64,000 nucleotides of DNA from NCBI GenBank assembly GCA_034420475.1, contig DAOULH010000087.1:1-64000 (forward strand). The letters are read 5' to 3'. Every line of letters begins with the position of its first letter. Positions within the stretch are counted from its first letter, which is position 1. The translations under genes were made by a program, and so were the position numbers. This DNA comes from Bin87 sp034420475. GTDB taxonomy: Bacteria > Chloroflexota > Dehalococcoidia > Lucifugimonadales > UBA3495. The notes beneath the pieces were generated by a model. The model was not told the origin of the DNA and did not search any database. It worked only from the letters and a program-made list of their open reading frames with translations. Of the stretch, positions 42,944-52,120 are shown one piece after another.

Positions 42944-43855
42944 TCACCGGTGGCCTCCTCCGGGCAGAGAAGGGTCATATATCGGCTTGCCCATGGGGCG
43001 GGTTTTCAACACGCCTTCCCGCCACTGGTCCACCCGTTGCCACGCGGTCTCCACGTATTCAGGGACGATGTCACATCCGTAGCCGATCCGGCCGTGCATC
43101 AGGGCGGCGATCACCGATGAGCCTACGCCCAGGTACGGGTCGAAAACCGTGTCCCCCTCGTCGGTCATCGACAGGACGAGACGCTCCACCAGCTCCACCG
43201 GAAACTGGCACGGGTGGACGGTTTTCTCCGCATGGTTGCTTTTTACGTTGGGGAACTCCCATACGTCGCTGGGGTTTTTCCCTTTCGGATTTCCGGACAA
43301 CTTGCCGACGTTCGGGCCTTTGTAATACCGCTTGCCCGGATATTTGGCGGGAACCCGGATGGGGTCCAGGTTCCAGGTATAGTCTTCGCCCTTGGTCCAC
43401 CAGTTGATCGTTTCATATCGCCCTGACAAGCGTCTGGTGGAATGAAGGCCATGCCCGAAATGCCAAATGACCCGGTTCCGCAGCTTCAGACCCTCGGCGC
43501 GAAATATCGGATATAGGGCCGCGTCAAGGGGCACGATTTCGCCGCGATCAACGTAGTTGCCCACCTGCCAGCATATTGACCCCTGGGGGTGCAACAGCCT
43601 CACGCACCTCCTGATCACTTCGGCCTGTGATTCCAGGTAATCGTCGAGGGATGACCTGGTTTCGTAGTCCTTTCCCAGGTTGTACGGAGGAGAGGTTACG
43701 ATCAACTTCATTCGCAGGCCGGCAGCCTCGAGCCGGTTCATAAAGCTGATATTGTCCTCGCAAACCATTACCGGCTGCCCGACGGAGGCCGGCAGCGCCT
43801 GTCGGTCCAAACGGTCAACGTCCGGGGCAGATTCAGGTTTGATCTGGAGTTGCAT
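42944..43855 (-). CDS. Site-specific DNA methyltransferase (beta class, N4C or N6A)
   Basis: 303 residues from ATG 43855. The catalytic motif LIVTSPPYNLG (TSPPY at about 54-58) precedes the AdoMet motif FDPYLGVGSSVIAALMHGR (about 241-259), the order of beta-class enzymes. The middle NWWTKGEDYTWNLDPIRVP and TVHPCQFPVELVERLVL are typical of this group. It sits 40 bp upstream of a BglII/BstYI-family endonuclease gene, so it is the M component of a type II system, expected to protect a GATC-centred site. Target base cannot be set from sequence. Confidence 0.88.
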   Translation of the reverse strand: MQLQIKPESAPDVDRLDRQALPASVGQPVMVCEDNISFMNRLEAAGLRMKLIVTSPPYNLGKDYETRSSLDDYLESQAEVIRRCVRLLHPQGSICWQVGNYVDRGEIVPLDAALYPIFRAEGLKLRNRVIWHFGHGLHSTRRLSGRYETINWWTKGEDYTWNLDPIRVPAKYPGKRYYKGPNVGKLSGNPKGKNPSDVWEFPNVKSNHAEKTVHPCQFPVELVERLVLSMTDEGDTVFDPYLGVGSSVIAALMHGRIGYGCDIVPEYVETAWQRVDQWREGVLKTRPMGKPIYDPSLPGGGHR

Positions 43856-43876
43856 GGTGTACGCCTTTAGCCGCGA

Positions 43877-44497
43877 TCAAACCCCCAGCGCCACCTGGAC
43901 CATCCGCTTCTCCAGCGCCAGCGCCATTTCGGTGGCCAGCGCCGTTCGGTCGTGCTCTCCGATGGAACCCACGAAGGCCACCCCCAGCAGCCGGCCCACG
44001 CGGAAGTCGATCACCGTGGACGACAACAGCCCCGCCGGGCCACCCTGCAGCACGTACAGCCCCACGGATTCATCGTAGAACCCGCCCGTTTCGACCTTCT
44101 GTACCGACACGATCTGCTGACCGGAGCCGACGCTTTCGCCCACGTTGTCCTCAAAATCCTTGACGAAGATGTCGGACATCCAGCCGGCTACCTGGTCCGG
44201 ATTCTCAAAGAGGTGGACCACGGTGGCCCCCACGAAATCCACGCCGTTGGCCGGAGACACGTCCGCGGTGGGGACGAACTCCCGCATGAACCCGCCGATG
44301 CGTCCGGCGTTGCGAAAACGGCCGGCGGTGCTGCCCTTGAAGCCGTTCTCGGCCATCTCCTGATTGTCCAGCGGGCCGCTCCGGGCCAGTTGGTAGCCGA
44401 GCAGCGATTCGGGCAAATCGGCGGCTTCCAGGGTCATGTATTCCAGGTCGGCCTCGCCGACGCGGAAGGTGGCGTTCCACAACGGGTTGGTTGACAC
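43877..44497 (-). CDS. Hypothetical protein (206 aa)
   Basis: A soluble protein from ATG 44497 (MSTNPLWNATFRVGEADLEY). It has mixed strands and helices (GVDFVGATVVHLFENPDQVA, QIVSVQKVETGGFYDESVGL, VIDFRVGRLLGVAFVGSIGE). No signal peptide or catalytic motif is visible. It is not recognised. It lies between the DNA methyltransferase and the BNR-repeat gene on the same strand. Good codon pattern makes it real. Confidence 0.65.
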   Translation of the reverse strand: MSTNPLWNATFRVGEADLEYMTLEAADLPESLLGYQLARSGPLDNQEMAENGFKGSTAGRFRNAGRIGGFMREFVPTADVSPANGVDFVGATVVHLFENPDQVAGWMSDIFVKDFEDNVGESVGSGQQIVSVQKVETGGFYDESVGLYVLQGGPAGLLSSTVIDFRVGRLLGVAFVGSIGEHDRTALATEMALALEKRMVQVALGV

Positions 44498-44595
44498 GGG
44501 GTGGTTCCTCCGGTGAACTCTTTGCGGTCGGTAACTCTTTTACGGTCAAAGAGGCAGGGGCGAATAGCATTCGCCCCTGCGGCGGACGGGTATGG

Positions 44596-45675
44596 TTACG
44601 CGGCGATCATGGGGTACACGTGGCGCCCGCGGGACATCTCCACCGGCACGTCGGTTCGCGTCCACTCGTTGCCGCCGTCGTTGCTGCAATAGACGTGGCC
44701 GTCGCGGTCGCAGCAGTAAACGTTGCGCGGCGCGTTCCGGTCAATGGCGATCTGGAACATGCGGGCGGGGGCCACCTCGCCGATGTCCACCCTTTCCCAG
44801 GTCTCCCCGGCGTCGGTGGACCGCACGAGCACGCCGGCGTCAACGGTGCCGGCCGGGGCGCTGCCGCCGCCGGCTCCGGCAGCCAGGTACATGCGGTTGG
44901 GGTCGCTGGGGTCCACCACCAGATCGCGGCAGTAGCTGCCACCCTCGAACATCTCTTCGATGGGCACGAACTCCCAGGACTCGCCGCGCTCCCGGCTGCG
45001 GAACATGGCCAACTGGGTGATGATGTACACCAGGCCAGGCTTGCTCGGATTGACCTGCACGCCGTGGAGGTCCACCGGCCCCAGGCGCGTGTAGTGGCCG
45101 TCCGTGATGCAGGACCAGTTATCGCCGCCGTCCCGGGAAGCGATGAGACCGCCGACTTCGATGGCCCCGTAGATGTCGTCGGGATACGCGGGGTCGATGC
45201 TGATGCCGATAACACGCTTGCAGATTTCGTGGGGGTTCATGGTGATATGCGGATGCACCATCCCCTCGGTGTTCATCTGCTGCCAGGTGTTGCCGCCGTC
45301 GTTGGACCGGCAGACGCGGCCGTCATCGTAGCCGGCAAACATGATCGACGAGTCGTTGGGGTGAGCCGCCAGTGACCACACGTCGCCGCTGAGCGTGTCG
45401 GTGCGGCGCCAGTTCTCGCCCCGGTCGTCGCTGCGATACACGCCGTCCTGGGTTCCGGCGAAAATCGTGGCCGGCTCGTCGGGATGGCCCAGCAGGGCGC
45501 GTACCTGCGGATTCTCGGGCAGGCCGTTTTCGATGCAGGCCCAATCGGACTGCCCCTCGGTGAGCCGGTACATGCCGCCCTCGCCCAGAGGGGTGCCTTC
45601 GGCGCCGATGATCAGGGCGCTCTCGCCGGCCAGGCCGACGTAAACGTTAGTGTTGTGCGCGGTAGCGGTTGTCAT
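44596..45675 (-). CDS. BNR/sialidase-like repeat protein
   Basis: 359 residues with at least five Asp-box type repeats: TQDGVYRSDDRGENWRRT, DGRVCRSNDGGNTWQQ, GLIASRDGGDNWSC, AMFRSRERGESWEFV and HVYCSNDGGNEWTRT. This gives a beta-propeller of the sortilin/exo-sialidase type. No signal peptide is present, so it is probably cytoplasmic and not a true sialidase. Its neighbours are an SMP-30 protein and small genes. Confidence 0.8.
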   Translation of the reverse strand: MTTATAHNTNVYVGLAGESALIIGAEGTPLGEGGMYRLTEGQSDWACIENGLPENPQVRALLGHPDEPATIFAGTQDGVYRSDDRGENWRRTDTLSGDVWSLAAHPNDSSIMFAGYDDGRVCRSNDGGNTWQQMNTEGMVHPHITMNPHEICKRVIGISIDPAYPDDIYGAIEVGGLIASRDGGDNWSCITDGHYTRLGPVDLHGVQVNPSKPGLVYIITQLAMFRSRERGESWEFVPIEEMFEGGSYCRDLVVDPSDPNRMYLAAGAGGGSAPAGTVDAGVLVRSTDAGETWERVDIGEVAPARMFQIAIDRNAPRNVYCCDRDGHVYCSNDGGNEWTRTDVPVEMSRGRHVYPMIAA

Positions 45676-45761
45676 TGCATAATCTCCTGGAAGATGTGCC
45701 GGATGTGATTTTGCAGATTGTTGGGCGAACGGCGCGCCTTGTCAAGGGTTGACGCCCGGTC

Positions 45762-45790
45762 GTCATTGCGAGCGGAGCGTGGCAATCCCG
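45762..45790. repeat. GTCATTGCGAG repeat, half copy
   Basis: GTCATTGCGAGCGGAGCGTGGCAATCCCG is the left arm of the 110-bp palindromic family. It lies 8 bp from the stop of the SMP-30-like gene. Confidence 0.55.
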
Positions 45791-45798
45791 CTGGCGCA

Positions 45799-46731
45799 TC
45801 ACGGCCACATGATCCAACCCGTCCGGTCGGTGCGGGCGCGGAACAGGTGGCCGCCGCCCGTGGTGACGTAGAGGGTGCGCATGTCCGCGTCGCCGAAGCA
45901 GCAGTTGGTGGGCCGGTCCACGCGCATGTGATGGGTCTCCAGCACGCGCCCCTCGGGCGAAAACACGTAGATAATCGGCCCCGGGCCTGCCGCTTCCCAG
46001 CCGGCGCAGACGATGATGTTGCCGTCCACGTCCAGGGTCATCCCGTCCACGCCGCGCTGCACGCCCTGGCTGCCCTGACCGCGCAGGTCGCCGTCGGACG
46101 CGCCGCCGTCGATGCCGAAGGTGTGCAGGGTGCGGTACTCGCCCAGCGAGCCGTCATCGTTGATGGGATAGGCGCGCAGTTCGCGGCGGCGGTCCGCACC
46201 GTAGTCGCTCTGGGCGATGTACAGCGTCTTTTGGTCACGGCTGATCAGGATGCCGTTGGGGCGGCTGATGTCCGTGGTGGCCCGCACCAGGTCCCACTGG
46301 TCGTTGCCCCTGGGGTCCAGCCGGAGCACGGACATGTGGTCCAGCTCCTGCGGCCCGCTGTCGCCGATGCCGGAATACGGGTCGGTGAACCAGATGCGGC
46401 CCGACTTGTCGACCACCAGATCGTTGGGATTGTTGTGACGCTTGCCGTCCAGCAGGTGCGGCATCGACGTAGCCGTATTGCTGGCGGCATCGAAACGGGC
46501 GATGCGCCGCCGGCCCTGCTGGCAACCGTAGAGGTTGCCGCCGGCGTCGAAGCACAGCCCGTTGGTGTTGAAGGATTCGGTGAAGTACTCGGAAACCTCG
46601 CCGGACTTGGGGTCGTAACGCAGTATCTTCGACTCCGGGATGAGGGTGAACAGCAGCGCCTCGCCGTCCCAAACCGGCCCTTCTGTGGTGCCGCCGTAGG
46701 GTCCGGCGACCAGTTCAAAACTCCAGGACAT
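45799..46731 (-). CDS. SMP-30/gluconolactonase family protein, second paralog
   Basis: 310 residues from ATG 46731, with GGAGGTTCCCC upstream. Propeller motifs TEGPVWDGEALLFTLIPESK, NTNGLCFDAGGNLYGCQQGR, NNPNDLVVDKSGRIWFTDP, PNGILISRDQKTLYIAQSDY and PTNCCFGDADMRTLYVTTGG parallel the protein at 26286-27203. Both end in GWIMWP. They probably arose by duplication and may act on different lactones. Confidence 0.9.
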   Translation of the reverse strand: MSWSFELVAGPYGGTTEGPVWDGEALLFTLIPESKILRYDPKSGEVSEYFTESFNTNGLCFDAGGNLYGCQQGRRRIARFDAASNTATSMPHLLDGKRHNNPNDLVVDKSGRIWFTDPYSGIGDSGPQELDHMSVLRLDPRGNDQWDLVRATTDISRPNGILISRDQKTLYIAQSDYGADRRRELRAYPINDDGSLGEYRTLHTFGIDGGASDGDLRGQGSQGVQRGVDGMTLDVDGNIIVCAGWEAAGPGPIIYVFSPEGRVLETHHMRVDRPTNCCFGDADMRTLYVTTGGGHLFRARTDRTGWIMWP

Positions 46732-46857
46732 GGGGAACCTCCTGTGGTTTGTCGCCGCAGTTTAGCACGGGCAGCGGACGGCGGACGCAAAATTGACTGT
46801 GTCGGTTCCACATAGTTATCATCGGCGGGCAAATTATGGGCAGGACAACGGAAATCA

Positions 46858-47217
46858 ATGGGAACTTTCTACGTTGACATCGGCGTCGGCCACCCGCTGG
46901 GAGGCGATTTCCTGCCGGTATCCGCGCTGGTGGATACCGGCTCGACCCATTCGGTCATACCGGAATCGCTGCTGGCGTCCTTGAGCCTTGCGCCGTTAGA
47001 ACGCCGAACGTACCGAATAGCAGATGGCAACTTCGTTCAACGCGACGTCGGAGAAGCCCGATTTCGCATCGACGACAGAGAGCGCACCTGTCCGGTTATT
47101 TTTGGCTCTGAAGGGCAATATCTGCTGGGAGCAACGACCTTGGAAGTGTTTGACCTGATGGTTGACCCTACCCAGCCTAACCCCAGCCTCGTCTCCATCG
47201 ACGACTTTCGGCTGTAG
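46858..47217 (+). CDS. Retropepsin-like protein, tandem copy 1
   Basis: 119 residues from ATG 46858. Starts MGTFYVDIGVGHPLGGDFLP; active motif ALVDTGSTHSVIPESLL; end VIFGSEGQYLLGATTLEVFD. It has the DTG motif and the LGATTLE segment characteristic of this group, without membrane helices. It is the first of three tandem homologs sharing about half their residues by eye. Pepsin-fold aspartic proteases usually dimerise at this size. Confidence 0.78.
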   Translation: MGTFYVDIGVGHPLGGDFLPVSALVDTGSTHSVIPESLLASLSLAPLERRTYRIADGNFVQRDVGEARFRIDDRERTCPVIFGSEGQYLLGATTLEVFDLMVDPTQPNPSLVSIDDFRL

Positions 47218-47256
47218 CTATCCAGCGCGCAGCCTGAACTGAAAAGGAGAGAACTC

Positions 47257-47610
47257 GTGGGAACGTTCCGGGTGGAAATTGGCGTCGGTAATCCTCACGG
47301 CGGCGACTTGCATCCCGTAACCGCTCTGGTGGACACGGGAGCAACCCACTCGATGATGCCTCAATCGTTGATGGCGCGCTTGCGAATTGCGCCGCTGCGG
47401 ACCAGCAGGTACAGCATTGCCGACGACAGTACTGTCGAGTACAGCGTGGCAGATGCGCGGTTTGGCATTGACGAACAGGTCAGATACTGCCCGGTCATAT
47501 TTGGACCCGAGGACGAGTTTCTCATCGGAGCCACTACGCTCGAGATTTTCGAGCTCGTCGTCGATTCGATGGGAGAACGTTTGGTTTCCGCGGACAAACT
47601 GACGCTGTGA
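47257..47610 (+). CDS. Retropepsin-like protein, tandem copy 2
   Basis: 117 residues from GTG 47257 with AAAAGGAGAGAACTC upstream. Starts MGTFRVEIGVGNPHGGDLHP; ALVDTGATHSMMPQSLM; VIFGPEDEFLIGATTLEIFE. The catalytic DTG is intact. It is closer to copy 3 than to copy 1 near the start. Confidence 0.78.
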   Translation: MGTFRVEIGVGNPHGGDLHPVTALVDTGATHSMMPQSLMARLRIAPLRTSRYSIADDSTVEYSVADARFGIDEQVRYCPVIFGPEDEFLIGATTLEIFELVVDSMGERLVSADKLTL

Positions 47611-47697
47611 ACATCAGTCATCAGCAGCTTGTTGACGCTCAGTTGTCGTCGACAACCAGACGCGATAGCATCGAAGCAGAGTGACAGGAGGCAGCAC

Positions 47698-48057
47698 ATG
47701 GGAACCTTTCGCGTAGAAATTGGCGTAGGCCATCCTCACGGTGGCGACTTGCATCCAGTGTCGGCATTGGTCGATACCGGTGCAGGTCACTCTATGATGC
47801 CCGCAGCGCTGTTGGAGCAACTTGGCCTGACGCCTCTGGAACGCCTCCGGTTCAAAGTCGCTGATGGCAGACGGGTAGAGTATGACGTGGCCGACGCTCG
47901 TTTTAACATTTTCGGCAGGGAACGATTTTGCCCTGTCATTTTCGGCCCGGAGGACCAATACTTACTGGGCGCCACCACTTTGGAGATATTTAACCTGATG
48001 GTTGATCCCACGGAGGTAAATCCCGGATTGGTTCCCATAGAGGAAGTGAACTTGTGA
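47698..48057 (+). CDS. Retropepsin-like protein, tandem copy 3
   Basis: 119 residues from ATG 47698 with ACAGGAGGCAGCAC upstream; the open frame to 47629 has no such site. Starts MGTFRVEIGVGHPHGGDLHP; ALVDTGAGHSMMPAALLEQL; VIFGPEDQYLLGATTLEIFN. The spacing of 39 and 87 bp between copies suggests one transcript. Confidence 0.78.
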   Translation: MGTFRVEIGVGHPHGGDLHPVSALVDTGAGHSMMPAALLEQLGLTPLERLRFKVADGRRVEYDVADARFNIFGRERFCPVIFGPEDQYLLGATTLEIFNLMVDPTEVNPGLVPIEEVNL

Positions 48058-48150
48058 TCCACTTGCCGGGTGACGGATCGCTGCATCGCTACAAAGTGTG
48101 GGGCGGGTTTCAAACCCGCCCCTTGCAATCATCGGTATGACGCCGCGTTC

Positions 48151-49080
48151 CTAACGTCCCCGCAGCCTGGGATCCAGAGTATCCCGCAATGCGTCGCCCA
48201 GGAAGTTGATGGAGAACACGATGATGGAAATCGCCAGGCCGGGGAATACCGCCAGCCACGGCGCGTTGCGGATGTACTGCGACGCGCCCTCGGTCAGCAT
48301 CCCGCCCCAGGTGGGCACGTCCGGCGGCACTCCGACGCCCAGGAAGCTCAGCGACGCCTCGATGACGATGGCCAGCCCCAGCGTGATGGTGCTCAGCACG
48401 ATGTAGCTCGCCGTCACGTTGGGCAGGATGTGGCGCAGCATGATGCGCCACGGCCGCGCGCCGATGGCCTGGGCGGCCAGAGTGTAGTCCAGCTCCTTGA
48501 TGCTCAGCACCTGCGAGCGGATCACCCGTATCGCTCCCGGCACCAGGATCACCACCAGCGCGGCCACGATGTTGTTCACCGAGGCTCCCAGCGCGGCCAT
48601 CAGCCCTAGCGCCATGATGATGGCAGGGAAAGCCATCAGGGCGTCCACGATCCGCTGGATCACGAGGTCCAGTACGCCGCCCACGTAGGCGCTCAGTATC
48701 CCGATTATTGTGCCAATCGTGATTCCGATCAGCACGCTCATGATTCCCACGTACATTGAGATCCGCGCCCCGGCAATCACCCGGCTGAAAACGTCGCGGC
48801 CCAGGTCGTCGGAACCCAGCCAGGCGATGGAAGAAGGCGCCACGAAAGGCTCGTGGACCAGGTCCAGCGGGTCGTGGGGCACGATCACCGGCGCCAGGAT
48901 CGCCGCCAGTATGGTTAACAAAATTATGGCGGCGCTGAGCCCGCCCAGCGGTTTCGTGCGGCAGAAACGCCAGACATTGCCGTACCACGTGGGACGGGGC
49001 CGCATATCCCGCAACGCGGCTTCATCCAGCGCGGCGGTATCCTGGGCCCTCAGGGCGTCGTTGGGTGTTTGGGTAGCCAT
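48151..49080 (-). CDS. ABC transporter permease, DppC/OppC-like
   Basis: 309 residues from ATG 49080 with GGAGAACCGGCG upstream. The N-terminal OppC extension and first helix (GGLSAAIILLTILAAILAPV) precede the loop HDPLDLVHEPFVAPSSIAWL, GSDDLGRDVFSRVIAGARIS, then the EAA loop AAQAIGARPWRIMLRHILPN contacting the ATPase. Last gene of the transport operon. No ATPase gene follows. Confidence 0.92.
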   Translation of the reverse strand: MATQTPNDALRAQDTAALDEAALRDMRPRPTWYGNVWRFCRTKPLGGLSAAIILLTILAAILAPVIVPHDPLDLVHEPFVAPSSIAWLGSDDLGRDVFSRVIAGARISMYVGIMSVLIGITIGTIIGILSAYVGGVLDLVIQRIVDALMAFPAIIMALGLMAALGASVNNIVAALVVILVPGAIRVIRSQVLSIKELDYTLAAQAIGARPWRIMLRHILPNVTASYIVLSTITLGLAIVIEASLSFLGVGVPPDVPTWGGMLTEGASQYIRNAPWLAVFPGLAISIIVFSINFLGDALRDTLDPRLRGR

Positions 49081-49136
49081 CGCCGGTTCTCCAGTGCCAG
49101 TGACTCGTGACGACTAATTCCGAGCGCAGGCGCGTT

Positions 49137-50090
49137 CTAAGCGTAGCGGATGCGCGGGTCCAGCCAACCATAGAGCAGGTCAACCAGCAGGTTGATGACC
49201 ACGATGGACACCGCCACGATGACGATGATCGCCTGGATGGTGGGGAAGTCCCGCTGGAACACGGCGTCAATGAGCAACTGCCCAACGCCCGGTATCAGGA
49301 AGATGCGCTCGATGATCACCGTGCCGCCGAACAGTCTCCCGAACTGCCATCCGGAGATGGTCAGGATGGGCAACACGGCGTTCTTCAGTCCGTGGCGCGA
49401 CAGCACGATCCTCTCGCGCAGCCCCTTGGAGCGCGCCGTCCTCATGTAGTCCTCGCGCAGGATCTCCATCATGGAGGACCGCGTCACCCGCGCGATGAAC
49501 GCCATATCGTAGAACCCCAGGGCCAGCGCTGGCAGCATCATCTGCTTGACGTTTGCCCAGGGGTCGTCCCAGATGTTCTCGTACCCCAGCGGCGGCAGCC
49601 ACCCGAAAGCCCGAATGAGAATCAGGGTAAGCAGGATGCCGCTGAAGAACGTGGGAATCGATATCCCCACCAGGGTGAAGATGCGTGATGCGTAGTCAAT
49701 TGGGCTGTCCGGCTTGATGGCCGAGATCACCCCCAGGGGCACAGCGCAGACGACGGCCAGGGCGATGCCCAGGATCGCCAGCTCAATAGTGACCGGAATG
49801 CGCTCGCCCAGACGGTCCATCACCGGCCCGTTCCACCAGAAGGACGTGCCGAAGTCTCCTCGCAGCAACCCGCTCATCCAGTCGAAGTACTGGACGACGA
49901 TGGGACGATCCGTACCCAGTTCGACGCGAAGCTCCTGTAGTTCCTGCTCGGTGTAGGCCGCGTCGTCCGCGCTCAGGATGGCCAGCGCCGGGTCGCCGGG
50001 AATGAGCCGCATCACCACGAATACGATGACCGTCACCAGCAGCACGGTGGGTATGAATAACCCGATGCGTTTGGCAGCGTACTGTCTCAT
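49137..50090 (-). CDS. ABC transporter permease, DppB/OppB-like
   Basis: 317 residues from ATG 50090. It begins RQYAAKRIGLFIPTVLLVTV, the OppB family start, with LGTDRPIVVQYFDWMSGLLR and GDFGTSFWWNGPVMDRLGER, and the EAA loop TARSKGLRERIVLSRHGLKN. It forms the membrane pore with the DppC-like protein 56 bp downstream. Confidence 0.93.
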   Translation of the reverse strand: MRQYAAKRIGLFIPTVLLVTVIVFVVMRLIPGDPALAILSADDAAYTEQELQELRVELGTDRPIVVQYFDWMSGLLRGDFGTSFWWNGPVMDRLGERIPVTIELAILGIALAVVCAVPLGVISAIKPDSPIDYASRIFTLVGISIPTFFSGILLTLILIRAFGWLPPLGYENIWDDPWANVKQMMLPALALGFYDMAFIARVTRSSMMEILREDYMRTARSKGLRERIVLSRHGLKNAVLPILTISGWQFGRLFGGTVIIERIFLIPGVGQLLIDAVFQRDFPTIQAIIVIVAVSIVVINLLVDLLYGWLDPRIRYA

Positions 50091-50141
50091 GTGTACCCCC
50101 TAACGTCCCGGTAGCAGCACGTTTGAGCGCGATCCCTTTGG

Positions 50142-52070
50142 CTAACGATCAAGCCAGTAGTCTTCGTACTTGAAGAAATACTGCACCGTGGTGGGCGGAT
50201 GGAACCCCTTGATGTCACGGTGGACGATCCAGAAGAACCGGTTCCAGCCCAGGTTGACCCAGTGGTTGTCGGAATAGTCGTTCAACCACAGTTCTGCGGT
50301 CTTGTTGATCTCCCGACGGGCGTCCGGGTCCTGCTCGGTCTTCTGAGCCTCGAACCACTCCTCCACCATCGGGTGTGTCCAGTCGGTATAGTTCCGCGTT
50401 CCGCCCTTGTTGTAGATGCCGCCGTACAGCGCGTCAGGATCAAGGACCACCATGCCTTCGCCCTGGCACGAAACTATCCAGTCACCCAGCGCATCGGGCG
50501 AACGGGAGGTGCCGTACTTGGCGTACCCGGCGGCGCTGGGCAGGGTCTCGATGTCGCCGGTGATGCCCAGGGCATCTTCAAGCTGCTGTTTGATCACGGC
50601 GCACTGTTTGGGATAGCCGGCCACCTGTCGCGCGGTGTATTGGACCTCAAACCCGTCGGGGTATCCGGCTTCGGTCATCAGTCGCTTGGCTTCCGCCAGG
50701 TCTTCCTGACCGCCGGGGCTGTCCTTGGGCCGGATGCCGGGCCAGGTGTAGCACTCGTCGAAGGAGTGTCCCATGCCTCCCAGCGGGCAGGCGATGCCGG
50801 CCGTGCCGTCCCAGATCTTCTCGTTCAGGTCGTCCCGGTCAACGGCCAGGTGTATAGCCTTCCGCACTCGCGGGTCGGTGAAGGGTTCCCGCTTCACGTT
50901 CATCATGAAGCCCCAGTTGCCCGAGGGCGGGAACTCGTGCATCACGTATTCCCCTTCCATCCGCTGTTCGAGTTCCAGGTACTCCAGGGGCGTCAGGTTG
51001 GAGAAACCGCCGTTCATCATGTCGATGTTGCGCCCTTCGATCTGAGCGGTCAGGGTCGCGGTATCAACGATGATGAAGTGTTCGATGCGGTCGAAGTACG
51101 GCTTGCCGGCCTTGAAGTAGTTTTCGTTCCGGTTCACGAAGTAGGAGTTGCCCGACGAGTACTCTTCCAGTACGAACGGGCCGGAACCGGAGTTGTGCTT
51201 GATGATGTTCTCGGAGAGGTTCAGGTCAATCCCCTGCTCCAGCAGGTGCTTCGGCAGAACCTTCACGTAGTCGATCGCCATGAACTTGATGAAGGCGCCC
51301 GACGGGAACCGCAGGTCGAACTCGATGGTCCGGTCGTCAACGGCCCGGATCACGTCGTTGGCGTTGGTGGGCGTGCAGTCGCCCCCGTCCCGATCCGCCA
51401 CTTCCAGGGCCACGGCGTACTGCCGCCACAGCCCCGACCGGCCGGATGGGTTGCACGGGTTGGCGTACCGCAGGAAGCTGTACACCACGTCGGCCGAAGT
51501 CAGCGGTTGACCGTCGTTCCACTGGATGTTGTCGTGCAGGTTGAAGGTGTAGGTGAGCCCGTCCGGGCTGACCTGCCAGTCGGTGGCCAGGTCGCCCTCC
51601 ACCTGGTCGGTCTCCACGCTGTTGTAGTGCACCAGTTGGTTGTACAACTGCGAGTAGGAGATCACGCTGGACAGCGACGCCGAACCCAGGGGGTCCCAGT
51701 CCTTGGTGTCAGCGTAGGCCGACATGCGCACCGTGCCGCCCTGCTGGGGAGGGCCTGAGGGCGTAGGTGTGGGCGCGATCCGCGCCGCGTACTCGGCCAC
51801 CGGCGTGTTGGTGGGCCGGATCGTAGCCTCCGGCGGAGGCGTGAAGGTCGGGGTCGGATCGGCGCCCTGAGCCGCGGGTGCCGCCGGCGCGGCCGGCGCC
51901 GTGGTGGCCGCCGGTGCCTGGGCCGCCGCAGCGGGAGCCTCAGTCGCGGCCGGGGCCGCCGGGGCGGCGGGCGCGGGAGTTTCCTCCGCGCCGCCGCAGG
52001 CCACACCGATTGCCAGGGACACGCTGGCAGCGATACTAATGAGCAACGTTGGTTTCACTCTCAGCTTCAT
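50142..52070 (-). CDS. Peptide/nickel-type substrate-binding lipoprotein 1 (SBP family 5)
   Basis: 642 residues from ATG 52070. A lipobox ending at Cys25 (IGVACGG) is followed by a 70-residue Ala/Pro/Thr linker ending in PTPTPSGP. The SBP_bac_5 domain begins GGTVRMSAYADTKDWDPLGS and has DLATDWQVSPDGLTYTFNLH and VRKAIHLAVDRDDLNEKIW. Third of three paralogs and directly upstream of the permeases, 52 bp away. Ligand unknown, but probably oligopeptides or similar. Confidence 0.92.
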   Translation of the reverse strand: MKLRVKPTLLISIAASVSLAIGVACGGAEETPAPAAPAAPAATEAPAAAAQAPAATTAPAAPAAPAAQGADPTPTFTPPPEATIRPTNTPVAEYAARIAPTPTPSGPPQQGGTVRMSAYADTKDWDPLGSASLSSVISYSQLYNQLVHYNSVETDQVEGDLATDWQVSPDGLTYTFNLHDNIQWNDGQPLTSADVVYSFLRYANPCNPSGRSGLWRQYAVALEVADRDGGDCTPTNANDVIRAVDDRTIEFDLRFPSGAFIKFMAIDYVKVLPKHLLEQGIDLNLSENIIKHNSGSGPFVLEEYSSGNSYFVNRNENYFKAGKPYFDRIEHFIIVDTATLTAQIEGRNIDMMNGGFSNLTPLEYLELEQRMEGEYVMHEFPPSGNWGFMMNVKREPFTDPRVRKAIHLAVDRDDLNEKIWDGTAGIACPLGGMGHSFDECYTWPGIRPKDSPGGQEDLAEAKRLMTEAGYPDGFEVQYTARQVAGYPKQCAVIKQQLEDALGITGDIETLPSAAGYAKYGTSRSPDALGDWIVSCQGEGMVVLDPDALYGGIYNKGGTRNYTDWTHPMVEEWFEAQKTEQDPDARREINKTAELWLNDYSDNHWVNLGWNRFFWIVHRDIKGFHPPTTVQYFFKYEDYWLDR

Positions 52071-52120
52071 GTGCCCTCTCGTCCGCGTTTATGGTTGGGA
52101 ACTCTATCCGGCGGGTGGCT

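Noticed and set aside
50199..51758. 519-residue plus frame opposite SBP copy 1
   Set aside because: Antisense shadow with Val/Gly/His bias; the lipoprotein on the minus strand has signal, linker and family motifs.
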